Shown one piece after another: positions 1-10,205 of a stretch of 64,000 nucleotides of DNA (positions are counted from its first letter, which is position 1; every line of letters begins with the position of its first letter). The stretch is from NCBI GenBank assembly GCA_014529385.2, contig CM043945.1, positions 151,937,741-152,001,740 on the forward strand. The letters run 5' to 3'. This DNA comes from Adiantum capillus-veneris (Eukaryota; Streptophyta; Polypodiopsida; Polypodiales; Pteridaceae). The notes under the pieces are model-generated. The model was not told where the DNA came from. It did not search any database and was given only the letters and a program-made list of their open reading frames with translations. Both the position numbers and the translations under genes were made by a program.

Positions 1-42
1 CTTCACTTCTCTTATATCTACATTTCTCACATACTATCCTAG

Positions 43-261
43 ATGAATAATCCACATGATGAGAATTTCTATTGCTTCTACTCTGTGCAATCTATTATAA
101 TGTACATATGGATTAGTCGTAAAATACACTTTCAACAACGTATAGTGTTTCTCTTTGGCCCACAAAGGCTCCATGAAATACTTCTTTCACCGGATCCCAT
201 CATACTACCTCTTATAGACTATAACTTTTCTTTTGACATAAGTGTAGCTATCTTTCTATGA
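43..261 (+). CDS. sORF-A copy, LTR-borne 72-aa protein of unknown function
   Basis: This ORF encodes 72 residues, the same length as the copies at 9987 and 18008, with scattered substitutions. The conserved core SRKI-x-FQQRIVF-x-FGP and the C-terminal Y-x-x-S-x-D-V pattern are kept (here DYNFSFDIS, V to I). It lies in the right third of an RLG-A LTR. Its stop overlaps the start of the sORF-B relic as ATGA. No signal peptide or catalytic motif is recognised; the C-terminal third is rich in I, L, P and F. I do not know a family for it. The open frame in an older LTR copy is consistent with constraint but could be chance in so short an ORF. Confidence 0.5.
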   Translation: MNNPHDENFYCFYSVQSIIMYIWISRKIHFQQRIVFLFGPQRLHEILLSPDPIILPLIDYNFSFDISVAIFL

Positions 262-467
262 ACCAAGAGGATTTGTACACACAATTAATCCAAACCAGAC
301 AAAATATATATATTATGGTAAGCACAAAACTACAATTCTGAAGAACAATTTGTAGCATGTTTGGTCTATAAAGATTGAACGCCATTATCTCATCTATTAA
401 CCCTTTTATATTACCCATGATACGATATAACCATAGCCTTGATGTTTTCATCTTTGTGTTGTTTTGA
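258..467 (+). pseudogene. sORF-B relic
   Basis: Aligned with the intact copy at 10202-10414, this copy starts at the same ATG in the ATGA overlap and ends at the equivalent TGA. It has one 3-base deletion and two in-frame stops, a TGA about 28 codons in and a TAA about 11 codons later. The C-terminal ILPMIRY-like segment is still readable. It is inactive unless read through. Confidence 0.6.
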
Positions 468-1054
468 TATTCTCTTTTGTGTTCTTTCTTTGTGTGTGTG
501 AGTACAAGAGAGAAAGAATGAAGCTTCTTTGATTGCACTTCCTTCCAAACCCTATACTTCACGGCATCTATGGTTTAACTCCTTCATATAGTTTTTGGAG
601 TTCTCTCACAAACTCTCATAGCCAAAAGCCCGGTGCTTTCCTGGCAAGACCGAAAATTTCTTGAGAACGTCACCACAAGACAAATGCACAACTTGCTCTG
701 CATGCAACACATCCATAAAAGAGACACGCCTCGTCTCTCGCTCCAAACATGGTTGCAAATACACAGAGACTGCACCGCCTCGTGTGTCAGAAATATGAAA
801 AGGGTATACCAGATCAATCCTAGCTCCTCTAATCCCTAATGCATCTGAAATGACCGCTCTCCAAGCAATACACGATGTCCACTACTCTACAATTGACGCA
901 CTGAAATGAGACTCTGACTGAGTCCTGGACATAACGGACATCTCATAACGTAAGTAATGCACCGCTAGGTAACGACATGCATACATCTCCAACACCCTCT
1001 ATGTTATATTCTGAACCATCAACAAATTGAACCAAGTCTCCCACTAGAGAAAGA

Positions 1055-1303
1055 TCAAAACAAATGACGACACGGTGCCACATAAAAAATTGCATGCTCG
1101 TCTAGTAGAAAACGCGTAGCCAATGTGTTATCCCAAGGCACAAAGTAGTCTGAAGGCAAGCTAGACTGAAAAGTGGCATGCCCGTCACATGCATACTCTC
1201 TAGCATCTGTCCTCATAGTAGCACCATGCATCTTTTGTTGCCTCATATGCCTGAAGCAGCGACGCCTTATATGCCCATCATGGCCACAATGCCAACATGT
1301 CAA
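1055..1303 (-). pseudogene. gag zinc-knuckle fragment (copia-type)
   Basis: The minus-strand frame begins with CWHCGHDGHIRRRC, a perfect C-x2-C-x4-H-x4-C retroviral nucleocapsid zinc knuckle. Just upstream, across an in-frame stop, the frame reads an Arg/Ser-rich stretch (RGGSRSRS), as often seen before the knuckle in Gag. Such knuckles bind genomic RNA during packaging. The frame continues about 65 residues beyond the knuckle without a readable protease DSG motif. It is a decayed fragment of RLC-E. Confidence 0.6.
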
Positions 1304-2610
1304 TCATGATCGTGAACGTGAACCGCCTCTAACATGAAGCGTGTCCATATCCATGCCAAAACTATGGCAAACAATGATGGAGATCACAAAACTCTCCCAC
1401 CCGAGAGCAAACCACTGTCTCAAGCAAATAAGGTGAGCAAACGGTCAAGTTCACTAGCCTCTGCAATAGGCATACATATTTGGCAACAAATGCCCAAATG
1501 GCCAATACAAGAATATACTCGCACGGAATCACCTCACAAAGTCATGCACATAGCCAAACCATTGTAGCCGGATTATCACTCAACGGCGCCACAAATGACA
1601 TCCATATGTGAGTGAAAAACTGCTGCCAAAATGTGTCAATGAATGAACAATGTGCCAGAAAACCGTAGCATACACAACCTGTGTAAAAGTGGGAGTCAAA
1701 ACTCAGCCACTATCAAGAGTAACAAGAATATCATTTGTAGAGGAAAACAAGTTCTTGCATGGTTGAAAATTATGACTGAAAATTAGTCCCAAATTCAGCT
1801 CTCAAATAGGTGAAGAAACAAGTCACAATTGTGCCACAAATTAGCTTACAATTAAGACGTACGTAGGCACCTGCAAAGAGGGAACGATGGCGGAAAAAAT
1901 TCAGCTCACAAATGACCCTCAAAACTGTCAATGTGAGAGATAAGCTCAATCACAAACTATGGCAAGTAGACTCGAACCACTATCCCACAAAAGCATACAC
2001 AAAGCAAAAGCTCAAGACACCTGTTGTGTTGAAACCGGAAAAAAAAAGGTATGCAAGACAAAACACTGCAAAAGATGTCCTCAACTACAAATGACAATAC
2101 ATGTGGGAGTACAGGACTCAACCTATAGCTGGGAGTCAAAACTGGATGAGCACTCACAGCTCAAGACCAAAAATGCAGAGCAAGACACGCTCACAATGCA
2201 TCACCCAAAAGGAAAAACACTGCACGCAAATCATGAGTGCTACAAGCAATCACAATATCGATTGCATCAACAATGCGCATGAAACTGCTGGGAAAATGTC
2301 CTCAAAATTTTGTCAGCAAAATTACTACAAAATCAGTAACCAAAATGATTGCACACTCAAACCATGAGCAAACAAAGCGCATCAAACTGCACTCCAAATG
2401 CATGCACCAATCTCCATAGTTTGTATACATCATTGCAAACACCTACAAATCTAGTACACAAATACCTGCTCTACCTATGACTGCCAAAAAACATGGTTGA
2501 GGCATACATTGCAGAGCTCAAACTACAATCACATGAGTCTCCATGAGCATCAAACCACATAAGGAATACATCATATCCTCAACTTTTTGAACACACTGCA
2601 GCCAATCAGC

Positions 2611-2960
2611 TCATATCTCCCAAACCTTCAGAATTTGCATAAACTTCCTTTTGCAAAGTTGTAGACCACACAAAAACGGTTGGGCGAAGAGGGAATGGAT
2701 CTGAAATGTGATGTTTTTACAGGTCAAGAAATATCTATAAAATCTGTAGTTGTGTACCCTAGACGTGCAAGCAGTAGTCCGAGTGACGTATCTCAAAATT
2801 GGTATAGATTTTGAGAAAACTTTCTTCTGCAAAGTTGAAGAGGACAAAAAACCGATCAAGGATAGCGAGAATCGTCTTGAATGAAGACGTTTTGATGGGC
2901 CAAAATAGATTGGTAAAAACGTATTGTAGTGTTTGTTGCTTCTCCACCTACTTCCTCGCC
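2611..2960 (-). repeat. two diverged leader repeat units of RLC-E
   Basis: Two units offset by about 185 bp each contain, on the minus strand, a CAACTTTGCA core followed by AAG-x-AAGTTT. They lie between the PBS and gag of RLC-E. The same core recurs five times in the tandem array at 59360-60110 inside the TRIM-like element, next to a similar PBS. Function is unknown; a packaging or regulatory leader role is only a guess. Confidence 0.55.
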
Positions 2961-2982
2961 TGCTCCACTGGTGCTACCAATC

Positions 2983-2999
2983 CCTGAGTTCTGATACAA
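2983..2999 (-). other. primer-binding site of RLC-E (tRNA-iMet-like)
   Basis: The minus strand reads TTGTATCAGAACTC immediately inside the LTR edge at 3002. It resembles the common plant copia PBS TGGTATCAGAGC, with a few mismatches. Confidence 0.5.
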
Positions 3000-3001
3000 A
3001 T

Positions 3002-3112
3002 TGTGAGTACGCAAATGCGGTGCATGTGTACACACACACACACACACAGAGAACACATGGATGTGGGGTGGAGCTTCCAAATTTCACTGTATGAGCACAC
3101 TACGAGAGAACA

Positions 3113-3174
<62 letters not shown>

Positions 3175-3499
3175 ACATGGATGTGGGGTGGAGCTTCCAA
3201 ATTAGACTGTATGAGCACACTATGAGAATGAGTGAGAGCTCCTTATTCTTTGCTCGAGGGGTTCACTAACTTGAGAGTAGCAAAATTAGAGAGAGTACTT
3301 TTAAGAAATTACTTTGTGAGCATAGCGGGTGAATATAATTGAAGCTAGCAATATAAACATAGCATTTAGTTAGCTTGGCATGAACAATACTTTTGCAAGA
3401 GAGAGAATTCAGGACCGGATTTATGTGGAGCCGGTCCCCCCTCCAATAGGCATTTGTATTATGGTTTCTCCCATCAAGAGAGACTTGTTACAATACAAT
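3002..3499 (-). repeat. partial 5' LTR of RLC-E with GA microsatellite
   Basis: The LTR begins on the plus strand with TGTGAG, next to the minus-strand PBS, and is interrupted at 3500 by RLX-D. It contains a CA run (about 3030-3048) and a roughly 52-bp GA run (about 3119-3171). The GA run is bracketed by two copies of a ~60-bp segment (about 3049-3110 and 3170-3227) starting GAGAACACATGGATGTGGGG. Confidence 0.55.
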
Positions 3500-4405
3500 T
3501 GTTAGCAGCAAGCTAACTCGGATACCATTTTTTGGAGCTCTCATTTGTTAAAAAAATTATTATTTTGATTAATTGAGAATATTCTAACTCCTACTTTGCA
3601 GATAAACTTTGTAATTGATGAGCCGGGGCTACAAGCTTCCAGATTGTATCAATCTATCTTTAGTTAGAGCTCCCAAATTATTAGTTTTGACCACCAAAAA
3701 CCTTGGCTAAGGTATAAAAGCCAATTTTTGTAAGTTTTTTATAAGTTTTTGGATAATGAAATACACAGTGTGAGCTAACGGTGCTAACTTCTCTCCTTCT
3801 TGCACTTCCGACTCCCTCCCCTGTTGTCAGATTGCACTCGCGTCTGTTGCGTTGTAACCACTGGTAAGAGCTCTATGCATTGATGTAAGCATTTCACGGT
3901 ATTTTGTAGCTTTTGGCGTTGCCAACCCACGACCTAATTTCATCATAACTAGGAATTTACACTTTAAAATAAAAAACTAAGTATATAAAGGGTAGTGGGG
4001 TATCATTACTAGGCATTTAGATGCATTCTGGATCGAAAACGACTAGGTCAAAAACTCACTGCTATTAATAATCATGATTTTTTCACTTGACCTAAAGTGA
4101 GACTTGAGACCATAAACATGTGTGCTTAGGTCTTATAAACATGTCCTATGATGTTTGGATGGTGCTTGATGCTATAACAAATGTGCTGTTTTTGCGGCAA
4201 TGAGTGATTAGCTTTTGGTGATTTTAGTCATTTGAGTGTAGCCTGAGTTACGTGCGAGTTGTTTGATGTTTTCCAAGAGATTGACAACCTCTTGTAGCAT
4301 CCATGCACTAGTCAAGTCACCTTTGCACCATGGATTGACAATTATCTTTGTGGTTCTCGCTATGTCTGCAATAAGATAGGAGTGAGGTTAGACACCCGTC
4401 CCACA
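3500..4405 (+). repeat. 5' LTR of RLX-D
   Basis: This 906-bp LTR runs TGTTAGCAG to CCCACA and pairs with 20724-21638. A GGTATAAAAGCC TATA-like box lies near 3710-3721 and its counterpart near 20934. Divergence between the two LTRs is readily visible (many substitutions and small indels), so this insertion is much older than RLG-A. Confidence 0.85.
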
Positions 4406-4407
4406 TT

Positions 4408-4425
4408 TGGCGCCGCTGTCGGGGA
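4408..4425 (+). other. primer-binding site of RLX-D (tRNA-Asp type)
   Basis: TGGCGCCGCTGTCGGGGA starts two bases after the 5' LTR. It matches the TGGCGCCGTTGCCGGGGA type used by many plant Ty3/gypsy elements, with two differences. Confidence 0.75.
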
Positions 4426-4706
4426 TTGAAGAAACCTTAAATAGGGCAAAACACGAGCGTCTTGTGAATTTATCCTTTAAATTCCTCTAGGATCTCCTAG
4501 GGTAAAACCTTTATTTTTAAACCGCATAGCTTAAGATTGTCGTCTTTAGCTATGTATAGGTAGCTTGGAAGTAAGTGTACTTGCTCAGTACCTTTAGGAT
4601 TGTAGGATTGTAGAATTAGATTAGGATTTTGAGAATGATTGATGGACAAGACAAGTCTTAAGATCAAGGCTCATAAAACCATTTAAAAACAAGAAAACGA
4701 GTGTTT

Positions 4707-5988
4707 ATGGACACTTTCCACAACCCCATTGTAGTAGAACCTAGGAGTAGGGTAAGTAGAATCCGAGGTGGATTTCAGAACATTGCTCTCTCTAAAAGAA
4801 TCAATTGTGAGTTTGGTAATGGTAGAAGGAGATTGGTATAATTCACATCCACCACCAATGGAAGAACATGTGACTTATACTACACCAGAGCTTACACCAA
4901 TACACTCTGTAGCTAATCGAGGTGCTAGACCTCCTATGGTAAGACCCATGATTAAGCAAAGAACAAGGAACTGTCATAACTTCAGTGTAGATGATCATTG
5001 GAAAAAAGGATACCTAGAGCCCGTGACAAGAACCTCAAGCCAGTTGAAGCTTATTGCATATAATAATGCAAAAAGGGAGGACACTTCCCTGAATATTGTC
5101 GTAAATGTAGTCCAAGTGATACCTAGTAGCTCGTCTGAGAGTGAACCGATTGTTCCAATCAAGGTAATCACTAGAGCCCAAGCTAAGAAAAAGAAACATA
5201 ACTCCTCTGATAATTCTGATAATAAAAAAAATTTCTCTCAAAAGACCAAAAGAAGTAGAAGAAAAAGGTATGAAATGAGAAAAGAGAAACAACGGGTTGA
5301 AATCAAGGAGAAAGCAAAGAAACTACTCCAAGAAAAAGTGAAATAAACTGGAAGTGAAATCAAGGAAACCACCGTGAAATCTGGAGGATCAATTTTGGTA
5401 GATAAAATTTTTGAGCCAATCAATGCAGCCTTGGAAGCCTATCAAGTGGAACTTAAAGCAGGCCAAAACATAGAAAACAAATGGAAAAACTATCCTTCTC
5501 CAGACATGGAAGCAGCTAAGCTTGAAGCTTATCAAAATTTGGTAAGAATTACTCAAGAGATGCTAGAAAAACAAAAATCCAAGCTCGAGAGTATGGAAAA
5601 ACCTGAAGAGCTTGTGGTAAGAACAAGTAAACAACAATCCAAAGTGGTGGTAGAATCCGACCTTGAAACCAAAGAACCAGAACTTATAATGCCGAACAGC
5701 AAAGATGCTTTAGACGAAATTCTTTTTGTAGAAGAAGAATGGCCGGGACACTTATGGGAAAAACTTAGAGAGATTAATGATGGGAGCCTAACTTTGAAGT
5801 CAACTCCTATAGAGGAAGTTTGGTTAGACAATCTACCTCTTGATATGGACATGGATGTACAATCCTTGTATGCAGATTGCGGATCTGAAGCTTCAAGGAT
5901 GTGTAAACCATTGACTTTGAAAACATTACCCTCTTACTACAGAATGAGCTACAGAAATCCGATTGAGGAAATTTTGAGTCTAAAATAG
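4707..5988 (+). pseudogene. RLX-D ORF1 relic, Lys-rich protein of unknown function
   Basis: A start at 4707 reads a short N-terminus, which a frame change near 4818 joins to a long frame. The main frame runs from 4768 to the stop at 5986-5988 with a single TAA at 5344-5346, about 400 residues. Visible features are a TRAQAKKKK segment of the sort found in plant Ty3 Gag-Pol linkers, a very basic Lys/Arg stretch before the TAA, then a Glu/Lys-rich, probably helical part. No zinc knuckle or enzymatic motif is seen. A Gag-like role is possible but unproven. It lies between the PBS and a non-coding spacer. Confidence 0.5.
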
Positions 5989-7284
5989 ATTTCACGGCCT
6001 AGTAGGACTAACAGGGGAATTTGAATAAAAATGATTCGAGAAGCCCGAGTTTAGATATCCAAGGTAGTCTAAAATCACCTCATTTCCACTTGTCGCCCTT
6101 GGAGAGAGAGCTTTCGACCTTCTTAGCGCGCGATTTCTGGAGTCCACAGTCGCCCGTTTACAGCGCCGTCTCACACAAGACATGAGGGGTAAGTTCTATA
6201 CTTATCAATGATCCATCATATATGGACAGTAGAGCTAGCCTAAGCCCAAGAAAAAAAACCCTAGAATCCGAGCAGTGCACAAAGTCCTACGATCAAAAAT
6301 TGACCATAGCGGCCTGTCACCTCAACAAAATCGGATGAGACTTGAACTGTAGCATGCCCCTATATAATAGAACACTTCCATATCAACAATCGACCATTCT
6401 GCAGGGGTCGAGGGGGGTCCCAAGAAGAAAACCTAGGTTACTGGCAGGTGCCAGAATTAGATTTTGACTTCACAGACACCTTGTACCATCACTTCACCTA
6501 TCATTTGTACACACCTATTACATGATGCCACATTTCAAGTATGAGCCAAAATGATCAAGGATAACTTGGAAAATTGTCAAAAAGAAGTCCTTCCAATATA
6601 AATTTTGAGTTATCTGTCACATTTTTTGATCCAAATCACAACATATCTCATACACAGGATCTACATCATGCCTAGAACCAAGTTGCACCAAAAAATGCAC
6701 ATTTTGATGAAAAAGTTAATAATCGCGATTATTTACTTTCTTGACAAATTGGGGGAAAATTGCAACTTTGACCCTATGGGACCAAATCAAATGATGTACC
6801 AAGCCCACTAACCAAGTTTGAAAAAACTTGAATCTCAAAATCTCAAAATCCCTTTATATCCACTGTTTCAAAGACGGAGAGCATAAATCTGGCACCATTT
6901 CCACCTTGTGCACTCAAATGAGCCCACACTTCACTCAAAGTATCTAATTGCTATATAATTCAAGCCTATGATGCCAAAAATCCAAAAAGTTGAAAAATTT
7001 CCTCAACTATAAATAATCGTGATTATTTACTTTTGTTGCAAATTTTTGCTTGGACTTTATGAGTTTGACCTTTACATGTTTTTATGTATCTATGCATGTT
7101 CTAAAATTGATTTGAATGGACTCAATTTGTCAGCAATTCAGACTGAAGAGCATTTAGATTGGAAATTGCAGAAATTTTCCAACTTTGGCACTCTATTCAC
7201 TTAGCAAGAGCAATGCAAGCTGGGAAGAAGGTCAAGAAGAGGGTCTGACAAAAATAGAAACTGCAAGAGCAGCCACCATACCAA
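5989..7284 (+). other. internal spacer of RLX-D, no gene seen
   Basis: These 1.3 kb are AT-rich, with only short frames that lack motifs. Several stretches share the wording TCAAAATC..AAAA and AATAATCGTGATTATT-like short palindromes (for example about 6718-6734 and 7012-7028). No tRNA or protein match is recognised. Confidence 0.5.
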
Positions 7285-8609
7285 GTGGACGCCAATTCAG
7301 TAAAGACGGCCAAAGCAACATATTTGTTCGGAGAACAGCTTGAAGAGAACAACACCATGGTTTTCATAGGTAGGTTTAAAAGTGAAGAAGGACATCAAGT
7401 AGAGCTGCAACTACTACCGAAACAAATCTATGAGGTCGCAGCAAAGCCAGACACAAAGGAGGCCAACAGAAGGCTCAACCTCAGAGAATTCTACAACCAA
7501 GAACCGTGTGGTGTAGACTTCCAGAAAGCCTATGAGCTCTTGTCTACAATTAAGGAAGATGGATCAGTCCAAATTATTGCCCAACAAGGGAAAAAAGTCA
7601 AAGTAGTGATAGCAAAGAAGATTGTGGCCGAGGTTTTGAAGTTGCCAATAGAAGGGATGACAATGAGGGCTCGAGACAGAAAGACAGCAGGCACCTTCAC
7701 CAAGGAGACTGTTGTGGTAACCTTTGCCGACCTCATCCAAAAGCAAGTGGAAGAGACAGCACGGTTGTATCATTAGCACTTCCATTTCCTAGCAAAGAGA
7801 TCGCCAAGGTACACAACACCTAATCATGCAGTTGAGACTACATTTACCCAAGTGTTGAAGTCAACAACCAGGCAACCTATTGACCACGCTCATTATGTGC
7901 TATCAACACTAAAGGGCACCAAGAAGGAGGGTAAGATCAATTATTTGGGTGCACTTGAAGTATTGACAAGAATATCCTACCATGCTATTGGCATGATAGA
8001 AAATTTGCCACCTGCCCTAGATCAGAACACATGGATTGTGTCTGCACAGCCATCTCCAAGAACCACACGGTCATCAAAGAGAGTTTAAAATTCAGATGAA
8101 GAGGCTACTTAGAGATCTCATGAAGCGCATAGCAATGAAATCGCAGATAATGAAGAGATGAGAGCCAGAATAGAGGAGATGAAGAAGAAAGCAGTGGATG
8201 CACATCAAGAAGAATCGCAGCAAAATAAGGCGAGGTTTGAATGAGAAAAACACACTTACGAAAGAAGACGCCAAGCTGCACGTGAGGACCCGGCAAGGTG
8301 GGTTCCAAGAGGCCCCCGAACCAAGAATCCTGCCAGGAGAGAACCAAAAGATCCCAAGGATTCTCTTGAATGCATGTATAAGGAAGCAGAAGCCTTAAAG
8401 CAAAAAGAAGCTCAAGAAGTAGAAAGAAAAGCAAGGGAAGATGCGGTGGAGCAGCAGAGACAAGATAAAGCATCCCAACAAAGTGAAGCCCAACATGAAC
8501 AGGACCAGATGTCTCCCAGACCATCATCACCATATACGGAATAGGAGGACCAGCCGATGCCAAGCTCTCCACCTTCACCAACAGCTAGACCCACTGTGGG
8601 CTTTCGCGG
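7285..8609 (+). pseudogene. RLX-D ORF2, 5' part (interrupted by RLG-A)
   Basis: One frame runs from 7285 to the RLG-A insertion point at 8609, broken only by stops at 7774 (TAG), 8086 (TAA), 8110 (TAG), 8242 (TGA) and 8542 (TAG). The frame resumes exactly at 18641 after RLG-A and one target duplication are removed. The first about 260 residues look globular (aromatic and hydrophobic positions spread along the chain); the rest is Glu/Gln/Lys-rich and helical in character, then Pro/Ser-rich. Several stops could have arisen from Gln codons by C-to-T change. I do not recognise the protein; it is not an RT or integrase. Confidence 0.55.
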
Positions 8610-9436
8610 TGTCGTGCTGTGACACGTACATAGTGGGAACGCATGCTACAAAATCTATCTTGTATTTTTTTTAGATACATAATTATATTTCCTATAATGT
8701 ACATATGCATATGTAAGTATAAAAATAAGCTTTCTATCTCATCTTATTATTTATCTCAAGGGTAATGTATTCTTACTTTACCATCAAAAAAATACTATAG
8801 GAAAAGTGTCAATAGCTCCGCCTCTTTAACTTGGGGCAAAAAGCATTGATTCTTTATTTCTACTATTTCATTATCATCTCACACCCTAGCTAGATCCTAT
8901 ATCTAGGGTAAACTCCAATATATATATATTCTATGTATTTTTTATACTTTTCTTATATTTCTTTTTAAATAGCTACTAGGAGAGAATCAAATCCTAGTGG
9001 GACACTAGGTGGCATGATTTCAAAGATACACTTATTTTAATGCATTATTGCAAGCATGATTACAAAACTTTGTCAAGGAGCAATGTCATGATTTCATATG
9101 GCATGAGGTGTCCTTTGGAATCAAATGAAAGTCTAGGCTAAGGGGACCACATGAAGACTTTTGCTGCCAGAAATGGACCCTATTTTGATGAATTTTTTAC
9201 ACAAGGTTCCAATCCGAATTGGAGAATGATTTTAAAATGAAAATCGTAGCTAATGAGCTGAAGTTTCTGCCCATATTTTTACTTTTTTATTTGGAGCTAC
9301 GATTGAGGAGATATGATCAAAATACTGGACCCCAGTCTGCCCACATCATGCAGGGACAGCTCATTTCCAACTTTTCCAATTCCTGTTCACACTGGCTCCT
9401 CTCTTCTTGTGTAAACCCTTGTGGGTTCCCTTCACC

Positions 9437-9444
9437 TATAAAAG
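9437..9444 (+). promoter_or_regulatory. TATA box of the RLG-A LTR
   Basis: CACCTATAAAAGGAGACC is a strong plant-type TATA context, repeated in the 3' LTR (TATAAAAG at 17458-17465). Transcription would be expected to begin about 30 bp downstream, which puts sORF-A and sORF-B inside the 5' part of the transcript. The start site is inferred, not shown. Confidence 0.7.
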
Positions 9445-9716
9445 GAGACCTCTTCTTCCTTGGAAGGAACTCAAGCATTCAAGCCATTGATGAGAGGAAT
9501 TCTTGAGGGAGTGAGTAGTAATGCCTAATTGTACTTAGCCCCATTAACATAAGCCCAAGCCTACACTTTCTCCTAGAGGAAAACTAGCCATTCTTGTACG
9601 CCATCCTTGGAGGATCAACTCTAATCAAAGAAGGTGTTGTACTTGGCGTATCAATCAACGTTGAATTCTCCCCTCTTCTTCTCTCTCCCATCAATAATGG
9701 TGCCGAAGGGTTTCAA

Positions 9717-9873
9717 GTAAGATGTGTTCTACATTGATGTTTCCTTGATTTCTTGTTGTTTTCATTTTCATCTCTAATCCAACATATATATATGTACCTA
9801 ATCTCATCTCCTTAACCAAACCTATCTCTCTCATTCTTAGTAATTCATCCTCTCTAGGTTCTCTTTGCTACAG
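9717..9873 (+). other. candidate intron in the RLG-A leader
   Basis: A donor-like CAA/GTAAGA at 9717 and an acceptor-like TTTGCTACAG ending at 9873 enclose 157 AT/T-rich bases. A second acceptor-like TATCCTAG ends at 9986, directly before the sORF-A ATG. Splicing from the donor to either acceptor is possible. RNA evidence would be needed. Confidence 0.4.
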
Positions 9874-9986
9874 GTACATCTCTCCCCGCAGTATCCTTAT
9901 TGCCTACGGGCAAGAATAGGGCTTGGGAGGGAAACTTCTCATCTCTTCACTTCTCTCGTATCTACATTTCTCACATACTATCCTAG

Positions 9987-10205
9987 ATGAATAACCCACA
10001 TGATGATCATTTCTATCGCTTTCACTCTGTACGATCTATTAGAATTAACGTATGGATTAGCCGTAAAATACACTTTCAACAACGTATAGTGTTTCTCTTC
10101 GGCCCTGAAAGGCTCAATGAAATACTTCTATCACCGGATCCCATCATACTACCTCTCATAGACTATAATTTTTCTTTTGATGTAAGCGTAGTTATCTTGC
10201 TATGA
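9987..10205 (+). CDS. sORF-A, LTR-borne 72-aa protein of unknown function
   Basis: This is a complete 72-codon ORF inside the 5' LTR. The core SRKI-x-FQQRIVF-x-FGP is followed by RL (residues 42-43), a P-rich hydrophobic stretch (residues 50-58) and Y-x-x-S-x-D-V (60-66). It aligns without gaps to sORF-C of RLG-B with about 38 of 72 identical residues, and more loosely to sORF-B next door. The start is fixed by equal length in all copies. The stop overlaps the next start (ATGA). No known domain is recognised. Because it sits in the LTR, an element carries it twice, and a solo LTR would keep it together with its promoter. Small size means protein production is unproven. Confidence 0.6.
   Translation: MNNPHDDHFYRFHSVRSIRINVWISRKIHFQQRIVFLFGPERLNEILLSPDPIILPLIDYNFSFDVSVVILL

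Larger units (their letters stand above)
1..666 (+). mobile_element. RLG-A LTR, right part only (3' or solo LTR)
   Basis: This stretch is closely similar to the right third of the RLG-A LTR (compare 9946-10617), including the small-ORF region and the terminal GGCAAGACCG tract near 641-652. It ends at about 666 with a degraded version of the CTCGACA terminus. No TGG primer-binding site follows, unlike at 10618, so this is a 3' LTR or a solo LTR and not a 5' LTR. The left part lies outside the window. It abuts the minus-strand copia relic RLC-E, which is probably its insertion target. Confidence 0.8.
667..3499 (-). mobile_element. RLC-E, degenerate minus-strand Ty1/copia relic
   Basis: Read on the minus strand, the order is part of a 5' LTR (3499 down to 3002), a tRNA-iMet-like primer-binding site (about 2999-2983), a repeat-bearing leader (2960-2611), a gag zinc knuckle (1303-1055) and unreadable sequence to 667. 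The order and the PBS fit Ty1/copia. The LTR is cut by insertion of RLX-D at 3500; its continuation should lie after 21643. Between 1304 and 2610 many short frames exist but none carries a motif I recognise. Protease, integrase and RT are not readable here. Confidence 0.6.

Noticed and set aside
633-839. Frame HKRDTPRLSLQTWLQIHRDC as a possible zinc-binding peptide
   Set aside because: It starts inside the RLG-A LTR end and runs into antisense RLC-E sequence; chance.
9219-9506. 95-codon frame in both RLG-A LTRs (also 17240-17527)
   Set aside because: It spans the TATA box and the likely transcription start and exists twice only because the LTRs are nearly identical; no related frame elsewhere.
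9697-9717. TGGTGCCGAAGGG in the RLG-A LTR resembling a primer-binding site
   Set aside because: It is inside the LTR; the real PBS follows the LTR at 10624.
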